From Bacillota bacterium (GTDB lineage Bacteria; Bacillota; Clostridia; Christensenellales; SZUA-584), in assembly GCA_023396555.1 (NCBI GenBank), contig JAEWWC010000278.1, forward strand, positions 1-5,145: a DNA stretch of 5,145 bases, written 5' to 3'. Shown here piece by piece: positions 1-5,145 of the stretch. The notes beneath the pieces are model-generated. The model had not been told where the DNA came from and searched no databases. It saw only the letters and a list, made by a program, of their open reading frames with translations. Position 1 is the first letter of the stretch. Each line of letters begins with the position of its first letter. The translations under genes were made by a program, and so were the position numbers.

Positions 1-2
1 CG

Positions 3-1190
3 GCTAAAAGCGCAGCGATGTTCGGTGTGAGTACGCAGGGCGCATCGTTCGACTGGGCGGCGGTGATGGCGCGCAAGGAGAAGGTGGTCGGCCAACTGGT
101 GGGCGGCATCGGCACGCTGGTGGGCGCGAACAAAATTGAGCTGGTGACCGCGGAAGCCGCCGTGAAAGACGCGCATACCGTGACGGCAGGCGGCAGCGAA
201 TACGCTGTGAAAAACATCATATTGGCTACGGGATCGCAGCCGTCGCTTCCGCCCATCGAGGGCATTCACGAGGCGGGCGTACTCACCAGCGACGAACTGC
301 TCAGCATCGGGGAACTGCCCAGGTCTCTGGCGGTTGTGGGCGGCGGCGTGATCGGGCTGGAGTTTGCTTTCATGCTCAGCCGTTTCGGCGTGAAGGTAAC
401 GATCATTGAGATGCTGCCGGATATTATCGCGATGGCGGATGCGGCGGTCATCAGCGCGGTCACCAAGGATATCAAAAAGGCAGGGATCGTTTTGGCAACG
501 GGCGCGCGCGTCAAGCGCATCGAAAAGAGCGCGGTCGTCTATGAGAAGGACGGAACGGAGGCGCGTGTGGAGGCGGATGCCGTGCTGGTGGCGGCGGGGC
601 GCAAGCCCGCGTCGGATACCGCCATGCTGGACCGGCTGGGGATTGTGCATAAGAACGGCATGATTCAGACGGACGGGAGCATGCGGACCAACGTGCCCGG
701 CATCTACGCAATCGGCGACGTCAACGGCAAGTCGATGCTGGCCCATACAGCCAGCGAAGAAGGCATCGTGGCAGTGGAGAATATATGCGGGCACGCCGCG
801 GTGATGGATTACCGGCAGATACCGCAGTGCGTGTATCTGGAGCCCGAGATTGCGTGGACGGGCATGACGGAAGAGCAGGCGCGGGAAGCCGGACATGATG
901 TGATCACCGGCGTGTTCCCGATGACTGCCAACGGCAAGTCGCTGATCGAAGCGGAGACATCCGGCTTTGTCAAGTTTGTGGCGGACAGGAAGTACGGCGA
1001 GATACTGGGCGCGCATATGTACTGCGCGCATGCCACGGATATGATCGCCGAGGTGGTGCTCGCGATGAAAACGGAGTGCTGCATGGAGGATATCGCCAAG
1101 TGCATCCACGCACATCCGACGGTGTCCGAAGCGGTGATGGAGGCGGCCAATGCCACGACAGGCATGGCTATCCACAGCCTGAAGCAGTAA
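3..1190 (+). CDS. lpdA: Dihydrolipoamide dehydrogenase (E3), 5'-truncated by the window edge
   Basis: This FAD-dependent pyridine nucleotide-disulfide oxidoreductase reoxidises the dihydrolipoyl group of 2-oxoacid dehydrogenase complexes or of the glycine cleavage H protein, making NADH. The frame is open to the left edge, with AKSAA before the first visible Met at 18, so that Met is internal and not the start. Roughly 50 N-terminal residues are missing, including the first FAD GxGxxG motif and the CxxxxC redox disulfide. Counting from the Met at 18, the sequence shows ATGSQP (70-75), the NAD-binding GGGVIGLEFA (108-117) with acidic E131 at the end of the second strand, AAGRKP (192-197), the second FAD motif YAIGDVNG (230-237), LAHTASEEG (241-249), and the C-terminal HAHPTVSE with the probable catalytic dyad H366/E371. 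The dimerisation domain is complete. The family is secure; which complex it serves is unknown because the upstream genes are not visible. Its stop codon overlaps the Shine-Dalgarno site of the next gene. Confidence 0.95.
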   Translation, partial: AKSAAMFGVSTQGASFDWAAVMARKEKVVGQLVGGIGTLVGANKIELVTAEAAVKDAHTVTAGGSEYAVKNIILATGSQPSLPPIEGIHEAGVLTSDELLSIGELPRSLAVVGGGVIGLEFAFMLSRFGVKVTIIEMLPDIIAMADAAVISAVTKDIKKAGIVLATGARVKRIEKSAVVYEKDGTEARVEADAVLVAAGRKPASDTAMLDRLGIVHKNGMIQTDGSMRTNVPGIYAIGDVNGKSMLAHTASEEGIVAVENICGHAAVMDYRQIPQCVYLEPEIAWTGMTEEQAREAGHDVITGVFPMTANGKSLIEAETSGFVKFVADRKYGEILGAHMYCAHATDMIAEVVLAMKTECCMEDIAKCIHAHPTVSEAVMEAANATTGMAIHSLKQ

Positions 1191-1195
1191 GGAGG
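1189..1195 (+). promoter_or_regulatory. Shine-Dalgarno site of the SDR gene, overlapping the lpd stop
   Basis: AAGGAGG is a full consensus ribosome binding site 7 bases before the ATG at 1203. Its first two bases are the last two of the lpd TAA stop. The arrangement fixes the SDR start and implies cotranscription, and possibly translational coupling, with lpd. Confidence 0.85.
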
Positions 1196-1202
1196 CGCTG
1201 GA

Positions 1203-1925
1203 ATGAACCTGCGAAACAAGACAGCCATCGTGACAGGGGCCGGACGCGGAATCGGCAAAGGCATTACGCTGGCGCTCGCGAAGGAAGGCTGCAACATCGT
1301 GGCAGGCGCGCGCAGCCGGGACAGTCTGAACGCGCTGAAGTCTGAGGTTGAAGCCGCTGGCACTCAGTGCGTGGCTATTCCCGTTGACCTAAGAAGCATG
1401 GACGCGGTTGCAACGCTGCTGAGTGCGGCAGAGAAGGCGTTCGGATCCCTCGATATACTGATCAACAACGCAGGCGTGATTTACAGCGACGGCATTTCGG
1501 GCGTCACCGAAGCGCAGTGGGACGAAACGATGGACGTCAACCTAAAGGCGCAGTTTTTTCTGGCCCAGGGTGCGCTGGAGAGGATGAAGGCGAACGCGGA
1601 GGGCGGTTACATCATCAACATATCGTCCACGGTCGCGCTGGGCGCAAAGCCGGGTGTCACCAGCTACAGCGTTTCCAAATATGGCGTGATGGGAATGTCC
1701 GAGGCGCTCTATCAGGAAGCCAAGCTGCACGGCGTGAAGGTGAGCACGATATACCCCGGCGTGACGGATACCGAAATGCTGCGCGGACAGGATATGCCCT
1801 GCGGCCCCAATCAATGGATGCTGCCCGAGGATATCGCGGACTGCGCCATGTTTCTGCTGAGAACCAGCAGCCGCATGGTGATCAGGGACATCGTTCCATG
1901 GTCCACCGGGTATGACCAAATATAG
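1203..1925 (+). CDS. Classical short-chain dehydrogenase/reductase (SDR), substrate unknown
   Basis: This is a 240-residue NAD(P)-dependent oxidoreductase with a Rossmann fold, predicted cytoplasmic, with no signal peptide or membrane segment. The family motifs occur in order: the cofactor-binding TGAGRGIG (11-18), D62 in VDL (adenine contact), NNAG (88-91), N113 in VNL, catalytic S142 in ISS, Y155 and K159 in the YSVSK motif, and YPG (184-186). The length is typical of classical SDRs. R37 and R39 after the second strand (AGARSR) hint at NADP(H) preference, as in FabG-like proteins, but this is inference. The C-terminus (RDIVPWSTGYDQI) lacks the usual DGG found in FabG-type enzymes, so a fatty-acid-synthesis reductase is less likely than a catabolic alcohol/ketone dehydrogenase. 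The start is set by AAGGAGG 7 bases upstream. It lies 12 bases after lpd and 70 before the URO-D-like gene, in the same probable operon. Confidence 0.93.
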   Translation: MNLRNKTAIVTGAGRGIGKGITLALAKEGCNIVAGARSRDSLNALKSEVEAAGTQCVAIPVDLRSMDAVATLLSAAEKAFGSLDILINNAGVIYSDGISGVTEAQWDETMDVNLKAQFFLAQGALERMKANAEGGYIINISSTVALGAKPGVTSYSVSKYGVMGMSEALYQEAKLHGVKVSTIYPGVTDTEMLRGQDMPCGPNQWMLPEDIADCAMFLLRTSSRMVIRDIVPWSTGYDQI

Positions 1926-1982
1926 GAGACGGCAACAAACTTAATCTGTCTCAATAGTTCTTCAAGCCCCAATACAGACGGT

Positions 1983-1988
1983 AAGGAG
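1983..1988 (+). promoter_or_regulatory. Shine-Dalgarno site of the URO-D-like gene
   Basis: AAGGAG lies 7 bases before the ATG at 1996 and supports that start. The rest of the 70-base gap (1926-1995) shows no convincing promoter or terminator, only short 5-base complementary segments, so readthrough from the SDR gene is likely. Confidence 0.8.
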
Positions 1989-1995
1989 AAATATC

Positions 1996-3159
1996 ATGAA
2001 CGGCAGAACACGAATTCAGGAAGCCTTGAAGTTTCGCAAAACGGACAGGCTTCCGCTGGCTTATGAGGCGGAATGGGAAGTCACCGAAACGCTGGTGAAA
2101 CACTTCGGGCTGGATAAGCGGGAAGACCTCCGCGTTTCATCGGCTAGCTCGTTTCATTCGCCGCTGGGGGAACGAGGAGCCATCGGCATCGACCACGAGA
2201 TCGAGCTGCAGCGGACGCTGGATGTGGACCTCGCCAAGGTGGCTTGCCCCATCAATCCGGAAAAAACCATCGGCAACTGGTTCGGCATGCCGCTGAAGTA
2301 CCAGCGGGAAGACGGCATACTGATCGGCGCGTGGGATATGCAGTTTGTTGAAAAGGAATACGGCCTGGGCAAATACGTCGAGCTGGCCTGTTATCCGCTG
2401 GCGGGCGAGGAGGATTACGCGAAGTTCAAAAACTACCCGATGCCGGACCTCGACCTATACAGCTACGACCTGCTCAAGGAAGTGCTGCCCAAACACGAAG
2501 GGTTCTATATCATACTCAACATGAATGGCTGTTTTGACTTTTCGCGTTATATCCGCGGCACTGAGGAATTCCTGCTGGACCTGATGCTGGAACCGAAGCG
2601 AGCGGAAACGCTGATGGAAAAGGTCAACGACTTTGCGATGATGTATCTGGACAAATGTATGGAAGTCAGCGGCGGTTGGATAGACGGCGTTTACTGCGGG
2701 GACGACTTCGGCACGCAGAACGGCCTGCTGTTCAGCCCGGATATTTTCCGCAAATACATTAAGCCTCGCTATAAAAAGCTGGTGGAGAAGGTGCACGGCT
2801 ATGGATTGAAATACTTCCACCATACCTGTGGCGGTGTGAGGCCGATCATCAGGGATATGATCGAGATCGGCTTTGACGTGCTGAACCCGATACAGCCGCT
2901 GGCGCAAGGGATGGAACCGGCTGAGCTGGCGGAAGAGTTTGGCCGGGATATCGTATTCTACGGCGGTATCGACGAGCAGAACACGCTTCCCTTCGGCACC
3001 ACGGACGATGTGAGGGATGAAGTCAGACACAGGACGGAGACGCTGGGCAGGTACGGCGGTTATATTGTGGCACCGTCGCATGGCTTCCAGCCGGATACGC
3101 CCACGGAAAATGTGCTGGCGATGTACGAGGCTGTGACTGGAAAGAAGTATGCGAAGTAG
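1996..3159 (+). CDS. Uroporphyrinogen decarboxylase (URO-D) superfamily protein, probable corrinoid-linked methyltransferase type
   Basis: This 387-residue soluble protein belongs to the URO-D/MtaA/CmuA superfamily (TIM-barrel fold, COG0407-like). It opens with MNGRTRIQEALKFRKTDRLP, the usual entry of non-HemE members. The HemE substrate-binding signature (RQAGRYLPEY-like) is absent, so a haem-pathway role is unlikely. Visible landmarks are GDDFGTQNG (235-243, acidic D236/D237), FHHTCGG with H276 and C278 forming an HxC motif, FYGGIDEQNTLPFG (321-334), and APSHGFQPDTPTENV (359-373) with H362. In MtaA/MtbA-type methyltransferases zinc is held by HxC plus a distant Cys. Here the distant position carries His362 in a PSHxxQPDTP context, so an HxC...H site is plausible. 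Known relatives move methyl groups between substrates, corrinoid proteins and thiols or tetrahydrofolate, but no corrinoid-binding partner is encoded in the window, so the substrate is unknown. It is the last gene before a strong terminator. The start is supported by AAGGAG. Confidence 0.85.
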   Translation: MNGRTRIQEALKFRKTDRLPLAYEAEWEVTETLVKHFGLDKREDLRVSSASSFHSPLGERGAIGIDHEIELQRTLDVDLAKVACPINPEKTIGNWFGMPLKYQREDGILIGAWDMQFVEKEYGLGKYVELACYPLAGEEDYAKFKNYPMPDLDLYSYDLLKEVLPKHEGFYIILNMNGCFDFSRYIRGTEEFLLDLMLEPKRAETLMEKVNDFAMMYLDKCMEVSGGWIDGVYCGDDFGTQNGLLFSPDIFRKYIKPRYKKLVEKVHGYGLKYFHHTCGGVRPIIRDMIEIGFDVLNPIQPLAQGMEPAELAEEFGRDIVFYGGIDEQNTLPFGTTDDVRDEVRHRTETLGRYGGYIVAPSHGFQPDTPTENVLAMYEAVTGKKYAK

Positions 3160-3228
3160 GCAAAGAAATGTGCAGTGACTGATTAGGTTTAAGCAGTGTG
3201 CAAAGCAAGACACCATATATATGAATAT

Positions 3229-3279
3229 GCCGCCCCCCCTGTCGCCGGATGACCGGCGCGAAGAGGGCGGCGTTTTTTT
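3229..3279 (+). terminator. Rho-independent terminator, two-tier GC hairpin plus T7
   Basis: The outer stem GCCGCCC (3229-3235) pairs with GGGCGGC (3265-3271). An inner perfect stem CGCCGG (3243-3248) pairs with CCGGCG (3253-3258) around an ATGA loop. The two are separated by an internal loop of 7 and 6 bases. Seven T (3273-3279) follow directly after one G. It sits 69 bases after the URO-D-like stop and is oriented to end the lpd-SDR-URO-D transcript. There is no matching A-run on the left, so it should work mainly on the + strand. Confidence 0.92.
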
Positions 3280-3397
3280 CACTTCAGATGCCACGCCACC
3301 CTTTTCTGATGGTCTTATACCCGTGGTGGAAAACCGTTGTTTCGTACTGCGGCAATAGGAATAATCAACAAAAGTAGGCGTTATTATGCCGTTGCTG

Positions 3398-3426
3398 TTT
3401 ACACACAGGTGATCTGAAAGTATAAT
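3398..3426 (+). promoter_or_regulatory. Housekeeping-type (sigma-70/sigma-A) promoter of the ubiD-ubiA unit
   Basis: The -35 TTTACA (3398-3403, 5 of 6 consensus bases) and -10 TATAAT (3421-3426, 6 of 6) are separated by the optimal 17 bases. Transcription would start near 3433-3435, giving a leader of about 40 bases before the ATG at 3476. A run of six T (3429-3434) falls at the expected start. The location downstream of a terminator and upstream of a gene supports the call; activity is inferred from sequence alone. Confidence 0.85.
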
Positions 3427-3460
3427 CATTTTTTAAGGTAACTATTTATCGCAAAACAAC

Positions 3461-3466
3461 AAAGGA
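3461..3466 (+). promoter_or_regulatory. Ribosome binding site of the UbiD-family gene
   Basis: AAAGGA lies 9 bases before the ATG at 3476. It is weaker than the sites of the upstream operon but properly placed, and it supports the start that aligns with the MxYxDLxDFI opening of UbiD proteins. Confidence 0.7.
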
Positions 3467-3475
3467 CTTAAAAAC

Positions 3476-4918
3476 ATGGCATATAAGGATCTGCAGGACT
3501 TCATCGAAACGTTGGAGAAAAAGAAGCTTCTGAAAAGAATAAAGACACAGGTGGACAGCTATCTCGAAATCACAGAGATCGCCGACAGGGTGGTGAAGCG
3601 CGGCGGCCCCGCGCTGCTGTTCGAGAACGTGAGGGGGTCAGACTACCCGGTACTCATCAACGCTTTCGGCAGCTACGAGCGGCTGAACCTCGCGCTGGAG
3701 ATCGGCCACATCGACGAGCTGGCGGGCGTGATCAGCGACTTCATGGACATGTCCAGCTACATGGGGCTGATGAACAAGGTGAAGGCGCTGCCCAAGCTGG
3801 CGCGGTTGACGACTGTGTTCCCGCGTACGGTGATGCACGCGCCGTGTCAGGAGGTCGTGGAGGACGAGCCGGATCTCACCAGGCTGCCGGTGCTGCACTG
3901 CTGGCCGGAGGACGGCGGGCGTTTCTTCACTTTGCCGCTGGTGATCACCAAGGACCCGGAGAACGGCATGCAGAACATGGGTATGTACCGGCTGCAGGTG
4001 TACGATAAGAACACCACCGGCATGCACTGGCACCTGCACAAGGACGGACGCGCAATCTATGAGAAATACCGGAAGCTGGGAAAGCGGATGCCGGTGTCAG
4101 TGGCGCTGGGCTGCGACCCTGCCACCATCTATTCGGCCACCGCACCTCTGCCCAAGGAGATCAATGAGGCGATGTTTGCGGGGTTTATCCGCAAGTCCGC
4201 ATTGGAGATCGTCAAGTGCAAGACAAACGACATCCTTGTGCCCGCCAACGCTGAGTTCGTGCTGGAGGGCTATGTGGAGCTGGATGAACTGCGCGAGGAA
4301 GGCCCCTTCGGCGACCACACTGGCTACTACTCGCTGAAGGACATGTACCCCGTGTTCCACATCACGTGCATCACGCGCAAGAAGAAGCCGGTGTTCAACG
4401 CCACCATCGTGGGCAAGCCGCCAATGGAGGATTGCTACCTCGGCAAGGCGACGGAGCGTATATTCCTGCCGCTGCTCAAGATTCAGTGCCCCGAGATTGT
4501 GGACATGAACTTCCCGCTGGAGGGTGTGTTCCACAACTGCGTGATCGTGTCCATCAAAAAGCGCTTTCCCGGTCACGCCAAAAAGGTGATGAACAGTCTG
4601 TGGGGCATCGGACAGATGATGTACACCAAGATGATCATCGTAGTGGACGAGAATATCAATCCGCACGACATATCGACGGTGGCGTGGAAGGTGTTCAACA
4701 ACATCGACGCCGCGAGGGACGTGGTAATATCCGAGGGGCCGCTGGACGCGCTGGATCACGCGTCGCCGTTGGCGCATTACGGGCACCGGATGGGCATCGA
4801 CGCCACGAAGAAATGGGCGTCCGAGGGGCATCTTCGCGAGTGGCCGAATGACATTGAGATGGACGCGGACACCAAGGCCAAGGTGGATCTGAGATGGTCA
4901 GAATATGGCATTGACTAA
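3476..4918 (+). CDS. ubiD: UbiD-family prenylated-FMN-dependent aromatic acid decarboxylase (MqnL-like candidate)
   Basis: This 480-residue soluble enzyme is close to the length of E. coli UbiD (497). UbiD enzymes remove the carboxylate from aromatic or unsaturated acids using prenylated FMN supplied by UbiX. The start MAYKDLQDFIETLE and the LEITEIADR segment (30-38) are typical. The cofactor and metal region is intact: N167 in NMGMYR (metal; corresponds to E. coli N175), MYR 170-172 (prFMN contacts), E231 (metal; E. coli E241) and D280 in EGPFGDHTGYY (proton donor; E. coli D290). These equivalences come from my recalled alignment. The GMHWHLHKDGR segment (182-192) replaces the RWLSHRGGA form of proteobacterial UbiD and resembles the non-ubiquinone, menaquinone-type clade. 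The C-terminal GIDATKKW...REWP matches the family end. The gene overlaps the following UbiA-type prenyltransferase by 14 bases. A late futalosine-menaquinone role is the best guess; decarboxylation of another aromatic acid is possible. No UbiX is in the window. Confidence 0.93.
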   Translation: MAYKDLQDFIETLEKKKLLKRIKTQVDSYLEITEIADRVVKRGGPALLFENVRGSDYPVLINAFGSYERLNLALEIGHIDELAGVISDFMDMSSYMGLMNKVKALPKLARLTTVFPRTVMHAPCQEVVEDEPDLTRLPVLHCWPEDGGRFFTLPLVITKDPENGMQNMGMYRLQVYDKNTTGMHWHLHKDGRAIYEKYRKLGKRMPVSVALGCDPATIYSATAPLPKEINEAMFAGFIRKSALEIVKCKTNDILVPANAEFVLEGYVELDELREEGPFGDHTGYYSLKDMYPVFHITCITRKKKPVFNATIVGKPPMEDCYLGKATERIFLPLLKIQCPEIVDMNFPLEGVFHNCVIVSIKKRFPGHAKKVMNSLWGIGQMMYTKMIIVVDENINPHDISTVAWKVFNNIDAARDVVISEGPLDALDHASPLAHYGHRMGIDATKKWASEGHLREWPNDIEMDADTKAKVDLRWSEYGID

Positions 4919-5145
4919 GATTCGGGCGTATGCGGGGCTGGTGATGTTCTCGCATACGCTGTTCAGCATACCGTTCGGCGTGATCGCCATGCTGATGGCG
5001 GCGGATGGCTTCCCACCACTATGGCTGACGGTGTGGATACTTATCGCGCTGATCAGCGCCCGGACGGCTGCGAACGCGCTGAACCGCATCGTGGATAAGG
5101 ACATCGACGCGAAGAACCCGCGCACAGCCGGGCGGCACATGCCAA
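4905..5145 (+). CDS. ubiA: UbiA-family aromatic prenyltransferase, 3'-truncated by the window edge (MqnP-like candidate)
   Basis: The first 80 residues of an integral membrane prenyltransferase are visible; these enzymes attach a polyprenyl chain to an aromatic acid in quinone synthesis. The start MALTKIRAYAGLVMFSHTLFS matches the family opening (L-x-x-F/Y-hydrophobic-FSHTLF). A first membrane segment spans about 11-32 and a second about 38-55. The first Mg/diphosphate motif is complete: NRIVDKDID with N60, D64 and D68, followed by NPRTAGR (71-77). The NPRT form is typical of the 4-hydroxybenzoate-polyprenyltransferase-like group in bacteria without ubiquinone, which includes MqnP of the futalosine route. 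The second DxxxD motif lies beyond the window. The ATG at 4905 overlaps the end of ubiD by 14 bases in another frame. No clear Shine-Dalgarno is present, so translation is probably coupled to ubiD. A TTG at 4911 is a less likely alternative start. Confidence 0.92.
   Translation, partial: MALTKIRAYAGLVMFSHTLFSIPFGVIAMLMAADGFPPLWLTVWILIALISARTAANALNRIVDKDIDAKNPRTAGRHMP

Larger units (their letters stand above)
3160..3475 (+). other. 316-base intergenic region between two operons
   Basis: This is the longest non-coding stretch in the window. It holds the terminator of the upstream unit (3229-3279) and the promoter (3398-3426) and ribosome binding site (3461-3466) of the downstream unit. The segment 3160-3228 is a short trailer without recognisable elements. 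The segment 3281-3397 contains only weak imperfect complementarity (CCACC near 3296-3300 with GGTGG near 3325-3329). Base composition becomes clearly AT-richer from about 3355 to 3475 than in the flanking genes, as expected for a promoter region. No small ORF with a good ribosome binding site and no tRNA or riboswitch pattern was recognised. Confidence 0.75.

Noticed and set aside
1926..1980. Short inverted repeats GAGAC/GTCTC (1926-1930, 1948-1952) and TCTGT/ACAGA (1945-1949, 1974-1978) in the SDR to URO-D gap.
   Set aside because: The stems are only 5 bases with loops of 17 and 24 bases, mutually exclusive, and have no T run; this is expected by chance and is not a credible terminator or riboswitch.
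3173..3181. Small palindrome CAGTGACTG after the URO-D-like stop.
   Set aside because: It is too short and isolated to be called an operator; no second copy or promoter is nearby.
3233..3239. Run of seven C in the left arm of the terminator as a possible phase-variable tract.
   Set aside because: It lies outside any coding frame and is accounted for by the terminator internal loop; length change there would have no evident switching effect.
3356..3386. Imperfect inverted AATAA...TTATT segments in the intergenic region as a possible operator.
   Set aside because: The arms are only about 5 AT bases long in an AT-rich stretch, so there is no support beyond composition.
2455..3429. Long open frame of 324 codons on the - strand.
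   Set aside because: It lies opposite the URO-D-like gene and runs through the terminator and into the promoter region. Its translation resembles no protein family I recognise and is rich in His/Arg/Val/Gln as expected for an antisense shadow of a GC-rich gene.
4097..4831. 244-codon open frame on the - strand opposite ubiD.
   Set aside because: It is entirely inside a well-supported UbiD gene, with the His/Val/Arg-rich composition of an antisense shadow and no convincing ribosome site or family motif.

Overview
The window is 5,145 bases of GC-rich, gene-dense bacterial DNA. All five genes lie on the + strand and the first and last run off the window. Three things point to an anaerobic or fermentative bacterium, most likely a high-GC Clostridia-like Bacillota: near-consensus Shine-Dalgarno sites, a uroporphyrinogen-decarboxylase-like (non-HemE) methyltransferase-type protein, and a UbiD/UbiA pair of the kind found in organisms that do not make ubiquinone. 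This taxonomic placement is inferred from gene content; no marker gene is present.

Region 1 (bases 1 to about 3280) is one apparent transcription unit. It starts with the 3' part of a dihydrolipoamide dehydrogenase gene (the N-terminal FAD-binding and redox-disulfide part lies upstream of the window). A classical short-chain dehydrogenase/reductase follows 12 bases later. After a further 70 bases comes a 387-residue URO-D/MtaA-superfamily protein carrying an HxC...H putative zinc site. A strong two-tier hairpin followed by seven T closes the unit at 3229-3279. The combination suggests a catabolic or one-carbon/redox operon, but its substrate cannot be read from this sequence.

Region 2 (about 3290 to 3475) is an AT-richer gap with a near-consensus housekeeping promoter (TTTACA, 17 bases, TATAAT) about 50 bases upstream of the next gene.

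Region 3 (3476 to the right edge) is a second operon: a full-length UbiD-family prenylated-FMN decarboxylase whose 3' end overlaps by 14 bases the start of a UbiA-family membrane prenyltransferase. Together they would prenylate and decarboxylate an aromatic acid. In an organism of this type the most likely role is the late part of the futalosine menaquinone route (MqnP/MqnL-like), but this is inferred from family and adjacency.

I found no RNA gene, CRISPR array, insertion sequence or prophage. No clearly undescribed system is evident. The items most worth a second look are the lpd-SDR-URO-D operon and the atypical zinc site of its last protein.
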